DNA of 10,235 nt from contig JAGGWC010000056.1 of assembly GCA_021157645.1 (NCBI GenBank), positions 1 through 10,235 on the forward strand. Direction: 5' to 3'. The stretch comes from Candidatus Cloacimonadota bacterium. Lineage in GTDB: Bacteria; Cloacimonadota; Cloacimonadia; Cloacimonadales; TCS61. Below the pieces are notes generated by a model. That model ran no database searches. It was not told where the DNA came from and saw only the letters and a program-made list of their open reading frames with translations. Positions 1-6,137 of the stretch are shown here, in pieces; positions within the stretch are counted from its first letter, which is position 1; each line of letters opens with the position of its first letter. The translations under genes and the position numbers were made by a program.

Positions 1-23
1 TCAGAAAGACAGATTTCAGGAAT

Positions 24-63
24 AATAAAAAAAGCCTCTGGAATAATTCAAATCCAAAGGCTT
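24..63 (-). terminator. Rho-independent terminator of the selenoprotein peroxiredoxin gene
   Basis: On the minus strand AAGCCT (58-63) pairs with AGGCTT (32-37). After one mismatch, TGGA pairs with TCCA further in. The hairpin is followed by a run of T with two A interruptions (24-33). It begins about 18 bases after the stop codon at 82-84, the expected place for an intrinsic terminator of this gene. Confidence 0.8.
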
Positions 64-81
64 ATAATTAATAGGTTCTTT

Positions 82-801
82 TTAATCAAATGCTTTATCT
101 ACCGTCCAAACTTCCCATACTTTTCCTACAAGTTCAGGTCCTGGCTTAAGCGTCATTTTGCCGGGTTTCCAACCGGAAGGAGTAGCTTCTCCTCCTTTAG
201 TTTTTCTCACTAATTGGAATGCTTGGATCTGTCTCAGAGTTTCATTCACATTTCGGCCAACAGGTGGTGTAAGTACTTCATATCCTTGCACATTCCCATC
301 AGGATCAATTATAAAACGGCCACGGGTTTCTACTCCGCCTTCTTCATCGTAGATGCCATAAATTGTTCCAACTTTTCCACCAGCATCAGACATCATAGCA
401 TATGGAATTCCACCTTTTACCATTTTAGAAAGTTCATTTTCGTCCCACATTTTGTGTACGAATACACTATCAACACTCATGGAAAGAACTTCAACTCCGA
501 GTTTTTGGAATTCAGGATATTTATCGGCAACTGCCGATACTTCAGTAGCTCAGACGAAGGTGAAGTCGCCCGGATAGAAACAGAGAACGACCCATTTTCC
601 TAAATAGTCTGATAATTTAACATTAATAAATTTTCCTTTCTGATACGCCGGAGCAGTGAAATCCGGTGCTTTTTGTCCAACTTTTATCATAATCTCCTCC
701 TTTTTTACTTCAATTGCTGTTCCTTCTGGTTTTGTTTTTACACTGTCGCCAACAGGACCGCCTGTAGGTCTGGCACAGCCAATTTTTATTTCTTTAAGCA
801 T
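82..801 (-). CDS. prxU: Selenocysteine-containing peroxiredoxin (PrxU type), UGA read as Sec
   Basis: Thiol/selenol peroxidase of the AhpC/Prx1 group, cytoplasmic, reducing hydrogen peroxide and organic peroxides. The frame is open from ATG 801 to TAA 82 except for one TGA at 550-552. Before it the protein reads VGQKAPDFTAPAY and CFYPGDFTFV; after it, ATEVSAVADKYPEF, with no frame change. The TGA is residue 84 of the 239-residue form and occupies the peroxidatic cysteine of PxxxTxxC (Pro77, Thr81, Sec84). Arg160 in TRGRFIIDPDG is the expected active-site arginine. Where 2-Cys enzymes have VCP before GWKPG, this protein has ATPS, so there is no resolving Cys; the only Cys are 9 and 74. Two starts are possible: 801 (long form) and 690 (MIKVGQKAPDF, 202 residues, Sec at 47, the usual family position). 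Both have strong Shine-Dalgarno sites. The long form is given because the frame is open and a promoter match lies just upstream. The family is known from selenoprotein-producing anaerobes; Sec insertion is inferred from the sequence. Confidence 0.9.
522..539 (-). promoter_or_regulatory. Candidate bacterial SECIS hairpin for Sec insertion in prxU
   Basis: In the mRNA the TGA (552-550) is followed by ten bases, then UAUCGGC, loop AGUU, and GCCGAUA, a perfect 7-bp stem. The loop starts 17 nt after the UGA, and G is its second base. As I recall, bacterial SECIS elements lie within the coding sequence just after the UGA, with the apical loop about 16-37 nt downstream and a G in the first two loop bases. 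This hairpin meets both criteria. The element would be bound by SelB; no selA, selB, selC or selD gene lies in this window. Confidence 0.75.
694..702 (-). promoter_or_regulatory. Internal Shine-Dalgarno site for a short PrxU form
   Basis: The minus strand reads AAGGAGGAG, with the AAGGAGG core 5 bases before an in-frame ATG at 690-688. That start gives MIKVGQKAPDF, the normal N-terminus of this peroxiredoxin group. The site is as good as the one before the upstream ATG at 801, so both forms may be made, or the purine run may only encode the Lys-Lys-Glu-Glu it spans. Confidence 0.5.
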
Positions 802-807
802 ATAAAT

Positions 808-815
808 TCACCTCT
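808..815 (-). promoter_or_regulatory. Shine-Dalgarno site for the long PrxU form
   Basis: The minus strand reads AGAGGTGA, matching the anti-Shine-Dalgarno AGGTGA, about 6 bases before the ATG at 801-799. It supports translation from the upstream start and so the 37-residue extension beginning MLKEIKIGCARPTGG. Confidence 0.55.
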
Positions 816-844
816 TTTTTTATTATTTAAGAAGCATATATAAC

Positions 845-876
845 CAAATTTGGCAAAATGAAATTTAGAAGTCAAT
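845..876 (-). promoter_or_regulatory. Possible prxU promoter of Bacteroidota-like form
   Basis: On the minus strand ATTG (873-876, within TTGACT) is separated by 20 bases from CAAATTTG (845-852), which matches TAnnTTTG at all but its first base. The transcript would start about 35-40 bases before the ATG at 801. CAAATTTG lies inside the perfect palindrome CCAAATTTGG (844-853), which could also be an operator. The match is short and the sequence AT-rich, so this is tentative. Confidence 0.35.
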
Positions 877-966
877 TAGAAAATAATTTTTTTAAAAAAG
901 AGTGCGAGGAAAAAAGTGCCTGAGTGCCTAAATGTGGATCAGCTTTGCCGAAATTAGGAACGAGTA

Positions 967-1020
967 ATCTCCCTTTACTTTAATTTAAGGGGAAGAGGTG
1001 GGGATAGGCTTCATTGATCT
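967..1020. repeat. Dispersed intergenic repeat, copy A
   Basis: This stretch (ATCTC, CCTTTA, TTTAAG, then TGGGGATAGG) aligns with gaps to 3099-3155 in the other long intergenic region. Both have the order ATCTC, CCTTT, TTTAAG, AAG, TGGGGAT, GG, then an ATCT/TAAAA-like tail. The 5' part can fold as an imperfect hairpin (CCCTT against AAGGGG). It carries no reading frame that looks coding. The rest of 802-1079 holds the prxU promoter region and the next terminator; I see no gene there. Confidence 0.45.
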
Positions 1021-1024
1021 GTCT

Positions 1025-1066
1025 AAAAAAAACAGCTCACCCCGATTTCTCAGGATGAGCTGTTTT
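1025..1066 (-). terminator. Strong Rho-independent terminator of the secreted-protein gene
   Basis: AAAACAGCTCA (1029-1039) and TGAGCTGTTTT (1056-1066) form a perfect 11-bp stem. Read on the minus strand, it is followed by a run of T (1025-1032), 14 bases after the stop codon at 1080-1082. The A/T flanks are nearly symmetrical, so it may also stop transcription on the plus strand. Confidence 0.88.
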
Positions 1067-1079
1067 ATTTATTTATGCT

Positions 1080-2927
1080 CTACTTTAGTAGCAGGCACTT
1101 TTTCATTGCTATAGCTTCTCCATTCACAATGAGTTTATACAAATATATTCCAGAGCTAACAGGTTGATCATTGTAATCAGTTCCGTTCCAGATAACTGAA
1201 GATTGTCCATTTGATATTGAATATTGACGGATTCTCTGACCCTTCAAATTGTAGATCTCAATTTGTGATAATTCGTTTAAATTCGCAATTTCAAAACTAA
1301 TTGTAGTTATTGGATTAAATGGATTGGGATAATTACCTTTAAGCTCAGTTTTACTATTAATAATATCATTTAACCCTGTTCCTGTATATTCAAATTCAAT
1401 TTCAAAATAATCTGAGACACCAAGATCATAAACAACTTGAATTCCCGCTACATAAATTTGTCCATTGATCAAATTCTCAAATTGCCACTGTGTCTCTGTG
1501 GTCGTAAATATTTCTCCATCCAGAAAAACATTATATTCAATCAAAGTAACTCCAGGTGAAGGTATTGGTGGATCCCAAGTTGCTAATCCTGAAATAGGAT
1601 CAACTGCAAAATTTTGGGGAGGGTTGAAGAGAGGAAGTTTTTCTACCACATTAGAAAGTGCAGCTTCTGCTATAATGCTGTTAGTATACTGAGCAACAAT
1701 AGAATATTGATACATCTCGGGTTCAAGTTGTTCCCAGCCAGCATCTGCATAAACTGTTTCAGTTATAGAAGCAAGCAGTTCCCACTCATTAGGATTCTGA
1801 TTATTAATTTCTAAGAAACGGAAAACATCATAAGATTCAAGTTCTCTTGTAGCAGGTGCATCCCATGTAAGTGAAACTTCTGTATTTTCCTCATTTATAA
1901 CTGCAACAACATTAGTGGCAGGAAGAGCAGTTTCATTCAAAGTTATCGTTCCCAGATCAATATTTTCTATTCCTACGGTCACAGTTTCGGCATAGATCTC
2001 ATAACCTTCAAGTGAAATATCCAACATGTAATTATCATTCTGCTCAACTTCAGGAAATAAGAAATCTCCATTGGCATCCGTTAACGTTTGGTAGCTTCCA
2101 ATTCCGTTTAAGTTAACTTCACAATCTGCTAAACCTACTTCTGGCTGGTCACTGCCTACTACATGTCCGCTTAGTTCAATAGTTGTAACAGGATCGGGGA
2201 TAAAAGCTGCACCGCCAGTTGAATGAAAAGCAGGATATGGATTAGGAAATTCTATCCAATCACCGCCAACACCCTGAGAAATATCATAAGAAAAGTAAGG
2301 AATTCCATCATCTCCACGTGTTGCTGTAAGATAAACGGTGTTGTTGCCTACAGCCATCCCACGTCCTTGTCCGTTACTGGCAGGAATTGAGCCAGTAAGC
2401 TGAATCATTTCGCCGGTATCAATATTTATTGAGTATAGTCCGGAAGCACCGTATTCCGTGTAACCGTAAAAAAGATCATCAACCGGATTGTAATCAAGAG
2501 CAAAGAACCTGAAGCCATAACCTGTATAAACATCCAATGCTAATGTAGCTTCTCCGGTGTTTGTGTTTATGCTATAAATTCCTTTAGGATCAGCATAATT
2601 AGAGAATCCCCAAAGTGTATTTCTACCATATGCAAGACTGCTCATATCTTCACTGATAGTACATATTTGCTGCGGTGTTGAAGTTAGAGTTGCTTCATAA
2701 AGATGAGTAGTAAATGCGCCATTACCAATATAAAGTAATCCTTCTGGAGTAGCAGCAGCCCCGCTTACATCAAAAGAGTAATGTTGTGTCCAGTTTACAT
2801 TTGGAAATCCGCTGAGATCTGATGAAAATGTAGGTGGGGATGAACCTTCTAAACCTACAAAGAGAGTTCCAGCACTTGCAAAAGTAATGAGACATATAAA
2901 TGTGAGAATTGATGTGATTTTTTTCAT
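1080..2927 (-). CDS. Secreted multidomain surface protein with propeller-like region, FN3 domains and C-terminal sorting-type domain
   Basis: A 615-residue exported protein of unknown specific role. ATG 2927 is chosen because AAGGAGG lies just upstream (2937-2943) and it puts a signal peptide (MKKITSILTFICLITFASA, 1-19) at the N-terminus; the in-frame ATG at 2966 would add 13 basic residues and spoil it. Residues about 20-245 contain repeated units such as GIYSINTNTGEA and GLYSINIDTGEM, each a strand pair ending in TGE, suggesting a beta-propeller. About 251-332 resembles a carboxypeptidase regulatory-like domain (LSGHVVG, then DANGDFLFPEV). About 335-432 and 434-518 look like two fibronectin type III domains (VSLTWDAPA; LATWDPP). 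About 529-615 is a FlgD-Ig/T9SS type A-like C-terminal domain (NYPNPFNPITTISFEI, then SSGIYLYKL). Such C-termini are common on exported proteins of Bacteroidota, Cloacimonadota and relatives and often direct secretion or surface attachment. No catalytic motif was found, so binding or adhesion is more likely than enzymatic action. Confidence 0.88.
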   Translation of the reverse strand: MKKITSILTFICLITFASAGTLFVGLEGSSPPTFSSDLSGFPNVNWTQHYSFDVSGAAATPEGLLYIGNGAFTTHLYEATLTSTPQQICTISEDMSSLAYGRNTLWGFSNYADPKGIYSINTNTGEATLALDVYTGYGFRFFALDYNPVDDLFYGYTEYGASGLYSINIDTGEMIQLTGSIPASNGQGRGMAVGNNTVYLTATRGDDGIPYFSYDISQGVGGDWIEFPNPYPAFHSTGGAAFIPDPVTTIELSGHVVGSDQPEVGLADCEVNLNGIGSYQTLTDANGDFLFPEVEQNDNYMLDISLEGYEIYAETVTVGIENIDLGTITLNETALPATNVVAVINEENTEVSLTWDAPATRELESYDVFRFLEINNQNPNEWELLASITETVYADAGWEQLEPEMYQYSIVAQYTNSIIAEAALSNVVEKLPLFNPPQNFAVDPISGLATWDPPIPSPGVTLIEYNVFLDGEIFTTTETQWQFENLINGQIYVAGIQVVYDLGVSDYFEIEFEYTGTGLNDIINSKTELKGNYPNPFNPITTISFEIANLNELSQIEIYNLKGQRIRQYSISNGQSSVIWNGTDYNDQPVSSGIYLYKLIVNGEAIAMKKCLLLK

Positions 2928-2963
2928 ATTATTCCTCCTCCTTTTGAATAAACAATTAATAAA

Positions 2964-2995
2964 CAAATCAATTATTATTAGTTTATTATGTCAAA
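2964..2995 (-). promoter_or_regulatory. Probable promoter of the secreted-protein gene
   Basis: The minus strand has TTTG (2992-2995, part of TTTGACA), 20 bases, then TTGATTTG (2964-2971), which matches TAnnTTTG at seven of eight scored or free positions. This is the spacing known for Bacteroidota promoters. The predicted start lies about 30 bases before the ATG at 2927, leaving room for the Shine-Dalgarno site. TTGACA is also a perfect sigma-70 -35 box, but no good -10 lies 16-18 bases beyond it. Confidence 0.45.
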
Positions 2996-3070
2996 TGGTA
3001 ATAAAAATGAATTGTATGTTAGATATGAGATTATTCATTCGAAGAGTAAATATCCCTAAAGCTTTTGGAA

Positions 3071-3155
3071 TCAGAAAGACAGATTTTTTCTGCAATTTAT
3101 CTCACTCCTTTCCCTTTATTTTAAGAAAAAGGATTGGGGATGTGGTTAATCTATA
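3071..3155. repeat. Dispersed intergenic repeat, copy B
   Basis: The block from 3099 aligns with copy A at 967-1020. Its left part, TCAGAAAGACAGATTT (3071-3086), is identical for 16 bases to the left edge of the window (1-16), which may be the end of a third copy. CCTTT and AAAGG arms could form a weak hairpin. The remainder of the 315-base gap 2928-3242 holds the two divergent leaders and no gene that I can support. Confidence 0.4.
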
Positions 3156-3168
3156 AAATTAATGCAAC

Positions 3169-3198
3169 TTGACATTTACGTAATATAATATTTTTAGG
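3169..3198 (+). promoter_or_regulatory. Possible lysS promoter region
   Basis: A perfect TTGACA (3169-3174) lies about 70 bases before the lysS start. The only perfect TATAAT (3184-3189) is 9 bases away, too close for a standard sigma-70 pair; TATTTTTA (3189-3196 region) is a weaker alternative. Some promoter must be here because the upstream gene is divergent, but its exact form is uncertain. Confidence 0.3.
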
Positions 3199-3242
3199 AA
3201 TAGTTAATTATAAATAAGATATAAGCGGAACATGGAGAGAAA

Positions 3243-4739
3243 ATGGAAAATATAAATCAGTTACTTGCGGTAAAAAGGCAGAAGCTGGAAAAGCTAAAAG
3301 AACTGGGTGTGGATCCGTATCCACCCAGAAGTGCTCGTACACATAAAATTAAAGTTTTATTAGATAATAAAGATGATTATATTTCTTCGGAAGAGGTTGT
3401 TACAATAACTGGAAGATTGAAAGCGATGCGACGTCAGGGGAAAGTTGGTTTTGGCAACATTGCAGATGATAGCGGTAAAATGCAAATATTTGTAAAAAAA
3501 GACAAAGTTGGTGAAGGAAATTATGAAGTTTTTAAACTGCTTGATCTGGGTGATTTTGTTCAGATTACCGGTGTATGTTTTGTTACCCAACGTGGTGAAT
3601 TTTCTATTCGTGCTCATATAGTTACAGTTTTAGGAAAAAGCTTGTTACCGCTTCCAACCGTAAAAGAAAAAATAGTAGATGGAAAGAAACAACGTTTTGA
3701 TGAGTTTACAGATATCGAGCTTCGCTATCGTAAACGTTATCTTGATCTGCTCTTGAATCCAGAAGTGAAAAAGAATTTTGAAATTCGTGCACAGATAATC
3801 AAAGAGATCAGAAGCTTCTTAGACGATAGAGGTTTTATGGAAGTGGAAACACCAATTTTGCAACCGCTTTATGGTGGGGCAAATGCACGTCCATTTGTTA
3901 CACATCACAACACATTGAACATTGATCTTTATATGCGAATTGCTCTGGAACTTTATCACAAAAGGCTAATAGTGGGTGGAATTGAACGCGTATTTGAGAT
4001 TGGTAAAAATTTCCGTAATGAAGGAATGGATAGAACTCATAATCCTGAATTTACAATGTTGGAACTTTATCAGGCTTATGCAGATTATAACGATATGATG
4101 AGCCTTACCGAAGATATGATATTGTACATTGCTAAAGAAGTATTTGGAAATGAAGTTGTTCCTTTTGGTGATACAGAAATATCTTTTAAGAAACCATGGA
4201 AACGAGCTTCTATGATAGATCTTGTAAAAGAAGAAAGTGGTTTTGATGCTTCAGATTTTGATTTTGATAAAATTAAAGCTTTCTGTGAAGAAAATGGAAT
4301 TGAAGTACAAAAAACTGATGGGTCTGGAAAACTTATCGAAGCATTATTTGAAAAATTTGTAGAACCAAAATTAGTTCAACCAACATTTGTGACTGATTTC
4401 CCAAAAGAAGTGTCACCACTGGCAAAAGTGAAGCCGGGATTTCCTAACCTTACAGAGAGATTTGAGCTGTTCATAAATGGAAACGAGTATGGAAATGCTT
4501 TTACTGAGTTGAACGATCCTGTTGATCAGCGACAAAGATTGGAAGCGCAAAGTAAATTGCGTGAAATGGGTGATGTAGAAGCAAATGTTGTTGATGAAGA
4601 TTTCCTTGAAGCATTGGAATATGGAATGCCGCCAACAGGTGGATTGGGTATTGGGATTGATAGATTGATAATGCTGTTTACGAATAATACATCTATAAAA
4701 GAGGTTATCTTCTTCCCACAAATGAAACCGGAAGAATAA
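3243..4739 (+). CDS. lysS: Lysyl-tRNA synthetase, class II
   Basis: Charges tRNA-Lys with lysine using ATP, in the cytoplasm. The 498-residue length is normal for bacterial class II LysRS. The N-terminal OB-fold anticodon-binding domain is at about 52-130 (TITGRLKAMRRQGKVGFGNI). The catalytic domain follows with RYRKRYLDLL at 161-170, motif 1 at about 181-208 (ending EVETPILQP), motif 2 at 250-271 (VFEIGKNFRNEG, THNPEFT) with its catalytic arginine, and motif 3 at 466-480 (GGLGIGIDRLIMLFT). NEYGNAFTELNDP (414-426) is also conserved. GGAG at 3234-3237 is 5 bases before ATG 3243. The gene ends just before a repeat and a strong terminator, so it is probably transcribed alone. In some other bacteria (as I recall, Geobacter) lysS sits beside lolC/lolE genes, as it does here. 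Confidence 0.98.
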   Translation: MENINQLLAVKRQKLEKLKELGVDPYPPRSARTHKIKVLLDNKDDYISSEEVVTITGRLKAMRRQGKVGFGNIADDSGKMQIFVKKDKVGEGNYEVFKLLDLGDFVQITGVCFVTQRGEFSIRAHIVTVLGKSLLPLPTVKEKIVDGKKQRFDEFTDIELRYRKRYLDLLLNPEVKKNFEIRAQIIKEIRSFLDDRGFMEVETPILQPLYGGANARPFVTHHNTLNIDLYMRIALELYHKRLIVGGIERVFEIGKNFRNEGMDRTHNPEFTMLELYQAYADYNDMMSLTEDMILYIAKEVFGNEVVPFGDTEISFKKPWKRASMIDLVKEESGFDASDFDFDKIKAFCEENGIEVQKTDGSGKLIEALFEKFVEPKLVQPTFVTDFPKEVSPLAKVKPGFPNLTERFELFINGNEYGNAFTELNDPVDQRQRLEAQSKLREMGDVEANVVDEDFLEALEYGMPPTGGLGIGIDRLIMLFTNNTSIKEVIFFPQMKPEE

Positions 4740-4748
4740 AATAATGAA

Positions 4749-4780
4749 CTGCAGATGAACGCGGATTGACACAGATGTAA
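4749..4780. repeat. Short 10-nt periodic intergenic repeat
   Basis: Just after the lysS stop are three consecutive related 10-mers: GCAGATGAAC (4751-4760), GCGGATTGAC (4761-4770) and ACAGATGTAA (4771-4780). From memory, sequences of the CAGATGAACGCAGAT type recur in intergenic DNA of many unrelated environmental bacteria. It does not code for protein here. Confidence 0.5.
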
Positions 4781-4803
4781 AGTGTGAATAAAAATTAAAT
4801 AAG

Positions 4804-4828
4804 AGCCTGCTGGAACAGCAGGCTTTTT
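4804..4828 (+). terminator. Rho-independent terminator of lysS
   Basis: AGCCTGCTG (4804-4812) and CAGCAGGCT (4816-4824) form a perfect 9-bp stem around GAA, or 8 bp with a five-base loop. Four further T follow, giving a run of five (4824-4828). It lies about 65 bases after the lysS stop and separates it from the permease gene. Confidence 0.9.
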
Positions 4829-4922
4829 GTTTCCTATTTTGGGAAAACTACTTCGTTAACAATCTCCTTGCCAATTTTTCATAGAACTTTTTTTTAAACT
4901 AAATTAAATAATTGGAGATTGG

Positions 4923-6137
4923 ATGTTTCATATAATAATAGCGTTAAGATACCTTAAAGGAAGAAAGAAGTTTTTCTTCACTTTTTCTAATATGCTATCG
5001 CTATTAGGAATTGTAATAGGTGTGTTTTCGCTTTTAGTAGTTTCTTCAGTAATGAATGGGTTTGATTCTGATATGCGTGACAGAGTTATTGGTTCTAAGG
5101 CAGAAATCAAAATTCATAAAGAGGATTATTCACCGATTTCCAATTACAATGAACTTATTGAAAATATTTCAACCAATGAAAAAGTTGTAGGAGCTGCACC
5201 GGTTTGTGATATTGAATTGATGATACAAAAAGAGAAGAACCTGTCTTCCACTTTATGTTATGGAATTGATTTGGATAAACAAAAGAATGTAACCGAACTT
5301 CTTAATAAAATCGTGGTTGGGATACCTGACAAAAAAGCTCTGGGAAATGATGGAATAATAATTGGTATGGATCTTTCTTTAACTCTTAGTGCTACTGTAG
5401 GAGAGTATATTCAGCTTACTTCACCTATTGGAACTCAGCCTTCTCCTTTCGGTTTACTTCCAAAAAGTAAGAAGCTGAAGGTTGTGGGAATTTACATTTC
5501 GGGGATGCCGGAATATGATCGGATTAATACTTATATCTCACTTAAAAATTCCCAATATTTCCTCGGGTATGAAGATGAAGTTACTCAAATAGAAGTTAAA
5601 TCTGTAGATTCTTCCCATTCAGCACGATTAGCAGACGAAATTCAAGATAAAATAGGTAGTGAATATATAGTTGAAGATTGGAGTGAATTTGAAGCCAATC
5701 TTTTCAATGCGATAAAAATGGAAAAAGTTGTTATGTTCTTTGTTCTAGCGCTCATGATAATAATTGCTTCGTTTAACATGAGTGGAAATTTTGTAAAATT
5801 AGTTACCGAAAAGCGAGTAGAGATTGGAGTCTTGAAATCAATGGGTGCTTCTGGTAAAGATGTAGTGAAAATATTTATTAATATTGGTGTGATCATTGGA
5901 TTATTGGGAACACTTACCGGTTTGCTGCTGGCTGTAATCTTGCTTTATGCACAGATGAAATTTCAATTTATTGTCATTCCTGTTCAGGGTTTTCCATTGC
6001 AGTGGCTTCCTGTTGAGATGCGGTTATTGGATTTTATCCTCGTTCCAGTTATTACTATTGCAATTAGTTTACTTACCACGCTTTATCCAGCGGGCAGGAC
6101 TGTAAAGATAGATTCAATGAAGATAATAAGGAATTAA
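4923..6137 (+). CDS. LolC/LolE-type ABC transporter permease (MacB/FtsX superfamily)
   Basis: Inner-membrane permease of the family that extracts lipoproteins from the inner membrane for transfer to the outer membrane. The 404-residue length and layout fit LolC/LolE: a cytoplasmic start (IALRYLKGRKK, 6-16), TM1 at about 24-44, a large periplasmic domain at about 48-265, and TM2 (268-288), TM3 (318-343) and TM4 (369-389). After TM2, EKRVEIGVLKSMGAS (296-310) is the conserved coupling loop seen as EKxxEIxxLKxMGA in the family. The C-terminus (TLYPAGRTVKIDSMKIIRN) is the usual YPAxxAxxxxPxxALR-like tail. GGAG at 4914-4917 lies 5 bases before ATG 4923. The family normally works with a LolD ATPase and a second permease; neither follows, the next gene being nrdJ after 361 bases. 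It may act as a homodimer with an ATPase encoded elsewhere. The substrate cannot be read from sequence, so LolC versus LolE is left open. Confidence 0.9.
   Translation: MFHIIIALRYLKGRKKFFFTFSNMLSLLGIVIGVFSLLVVSSVMNGFDSDMRDRVIGSKAEIKIHKEDYSPISNYNELIENISTNEKVVGAAPVCDIELMIQKEKNLSSTLCYGIDLDKQKNVTELLNKIVVGIPDKKALGNDGIIIGMDLSLTLSATVGEYIQLTSPIGTQPSPFGLLPKSKKLKVVGIYISGMPEYDRINTYISLKNSQYFLGYEDEVTQIEVKSVDSSHSARLADEIQDKIGSEYIVEDWSEFEANLFNAIKMEKVVMFFVLALMIIIASFNMSGNFVKLVTEKRVEIGVLKSMGASGKDVVKIFINIGVIIGLLGTLTGLLLAVILLYAQMKFQFIVIPVQGFPLQWLPVEMRLLDFILVPVITIAISLLTTLYPAGRTVKIDSMKIIRN

Noticed and set aside
214..603. 129-codon plus-strand ORF antisense to prxU
   Set aside because: It is a shadow of the conserved peroxiredoxin on the other strand; its own translation is low-complexity and unrecognisable.
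82..801. Peroxiredoxin as a pseudogene or as two separate genes (82-480 and 550-801)
   Set aside because: Both halves are in the same frame with full conservation, the TGA replaces exactly the catalytic Cys, and a SECIS-like hairpin follows. Neither half alone would be a working enzyme.
2928..2966. Upstream ATG (2966) as the start of the secreted protein
   Set aside because: It would put MFINCLFKRRRNN before the signal peptide, and the strong Shine-Dalgarno site lies inside that stretch, pointing to ATG 2927.
2887..3156. 89-codon plus-strand ORF
   Set aside because: It overlaps the signal-peptide region of the secreted protein in antisense and the intergenic repeat, has no good ribosome binding site and looks like no protein.
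3169..3189. TTGACA with TATAAT as a perfect sigma-70 promoter of lysS
   Set aside because: Both hexamers are perfect, but the spacer is 9 bases instead of about 17, so they cannot act together as a standard promoter.
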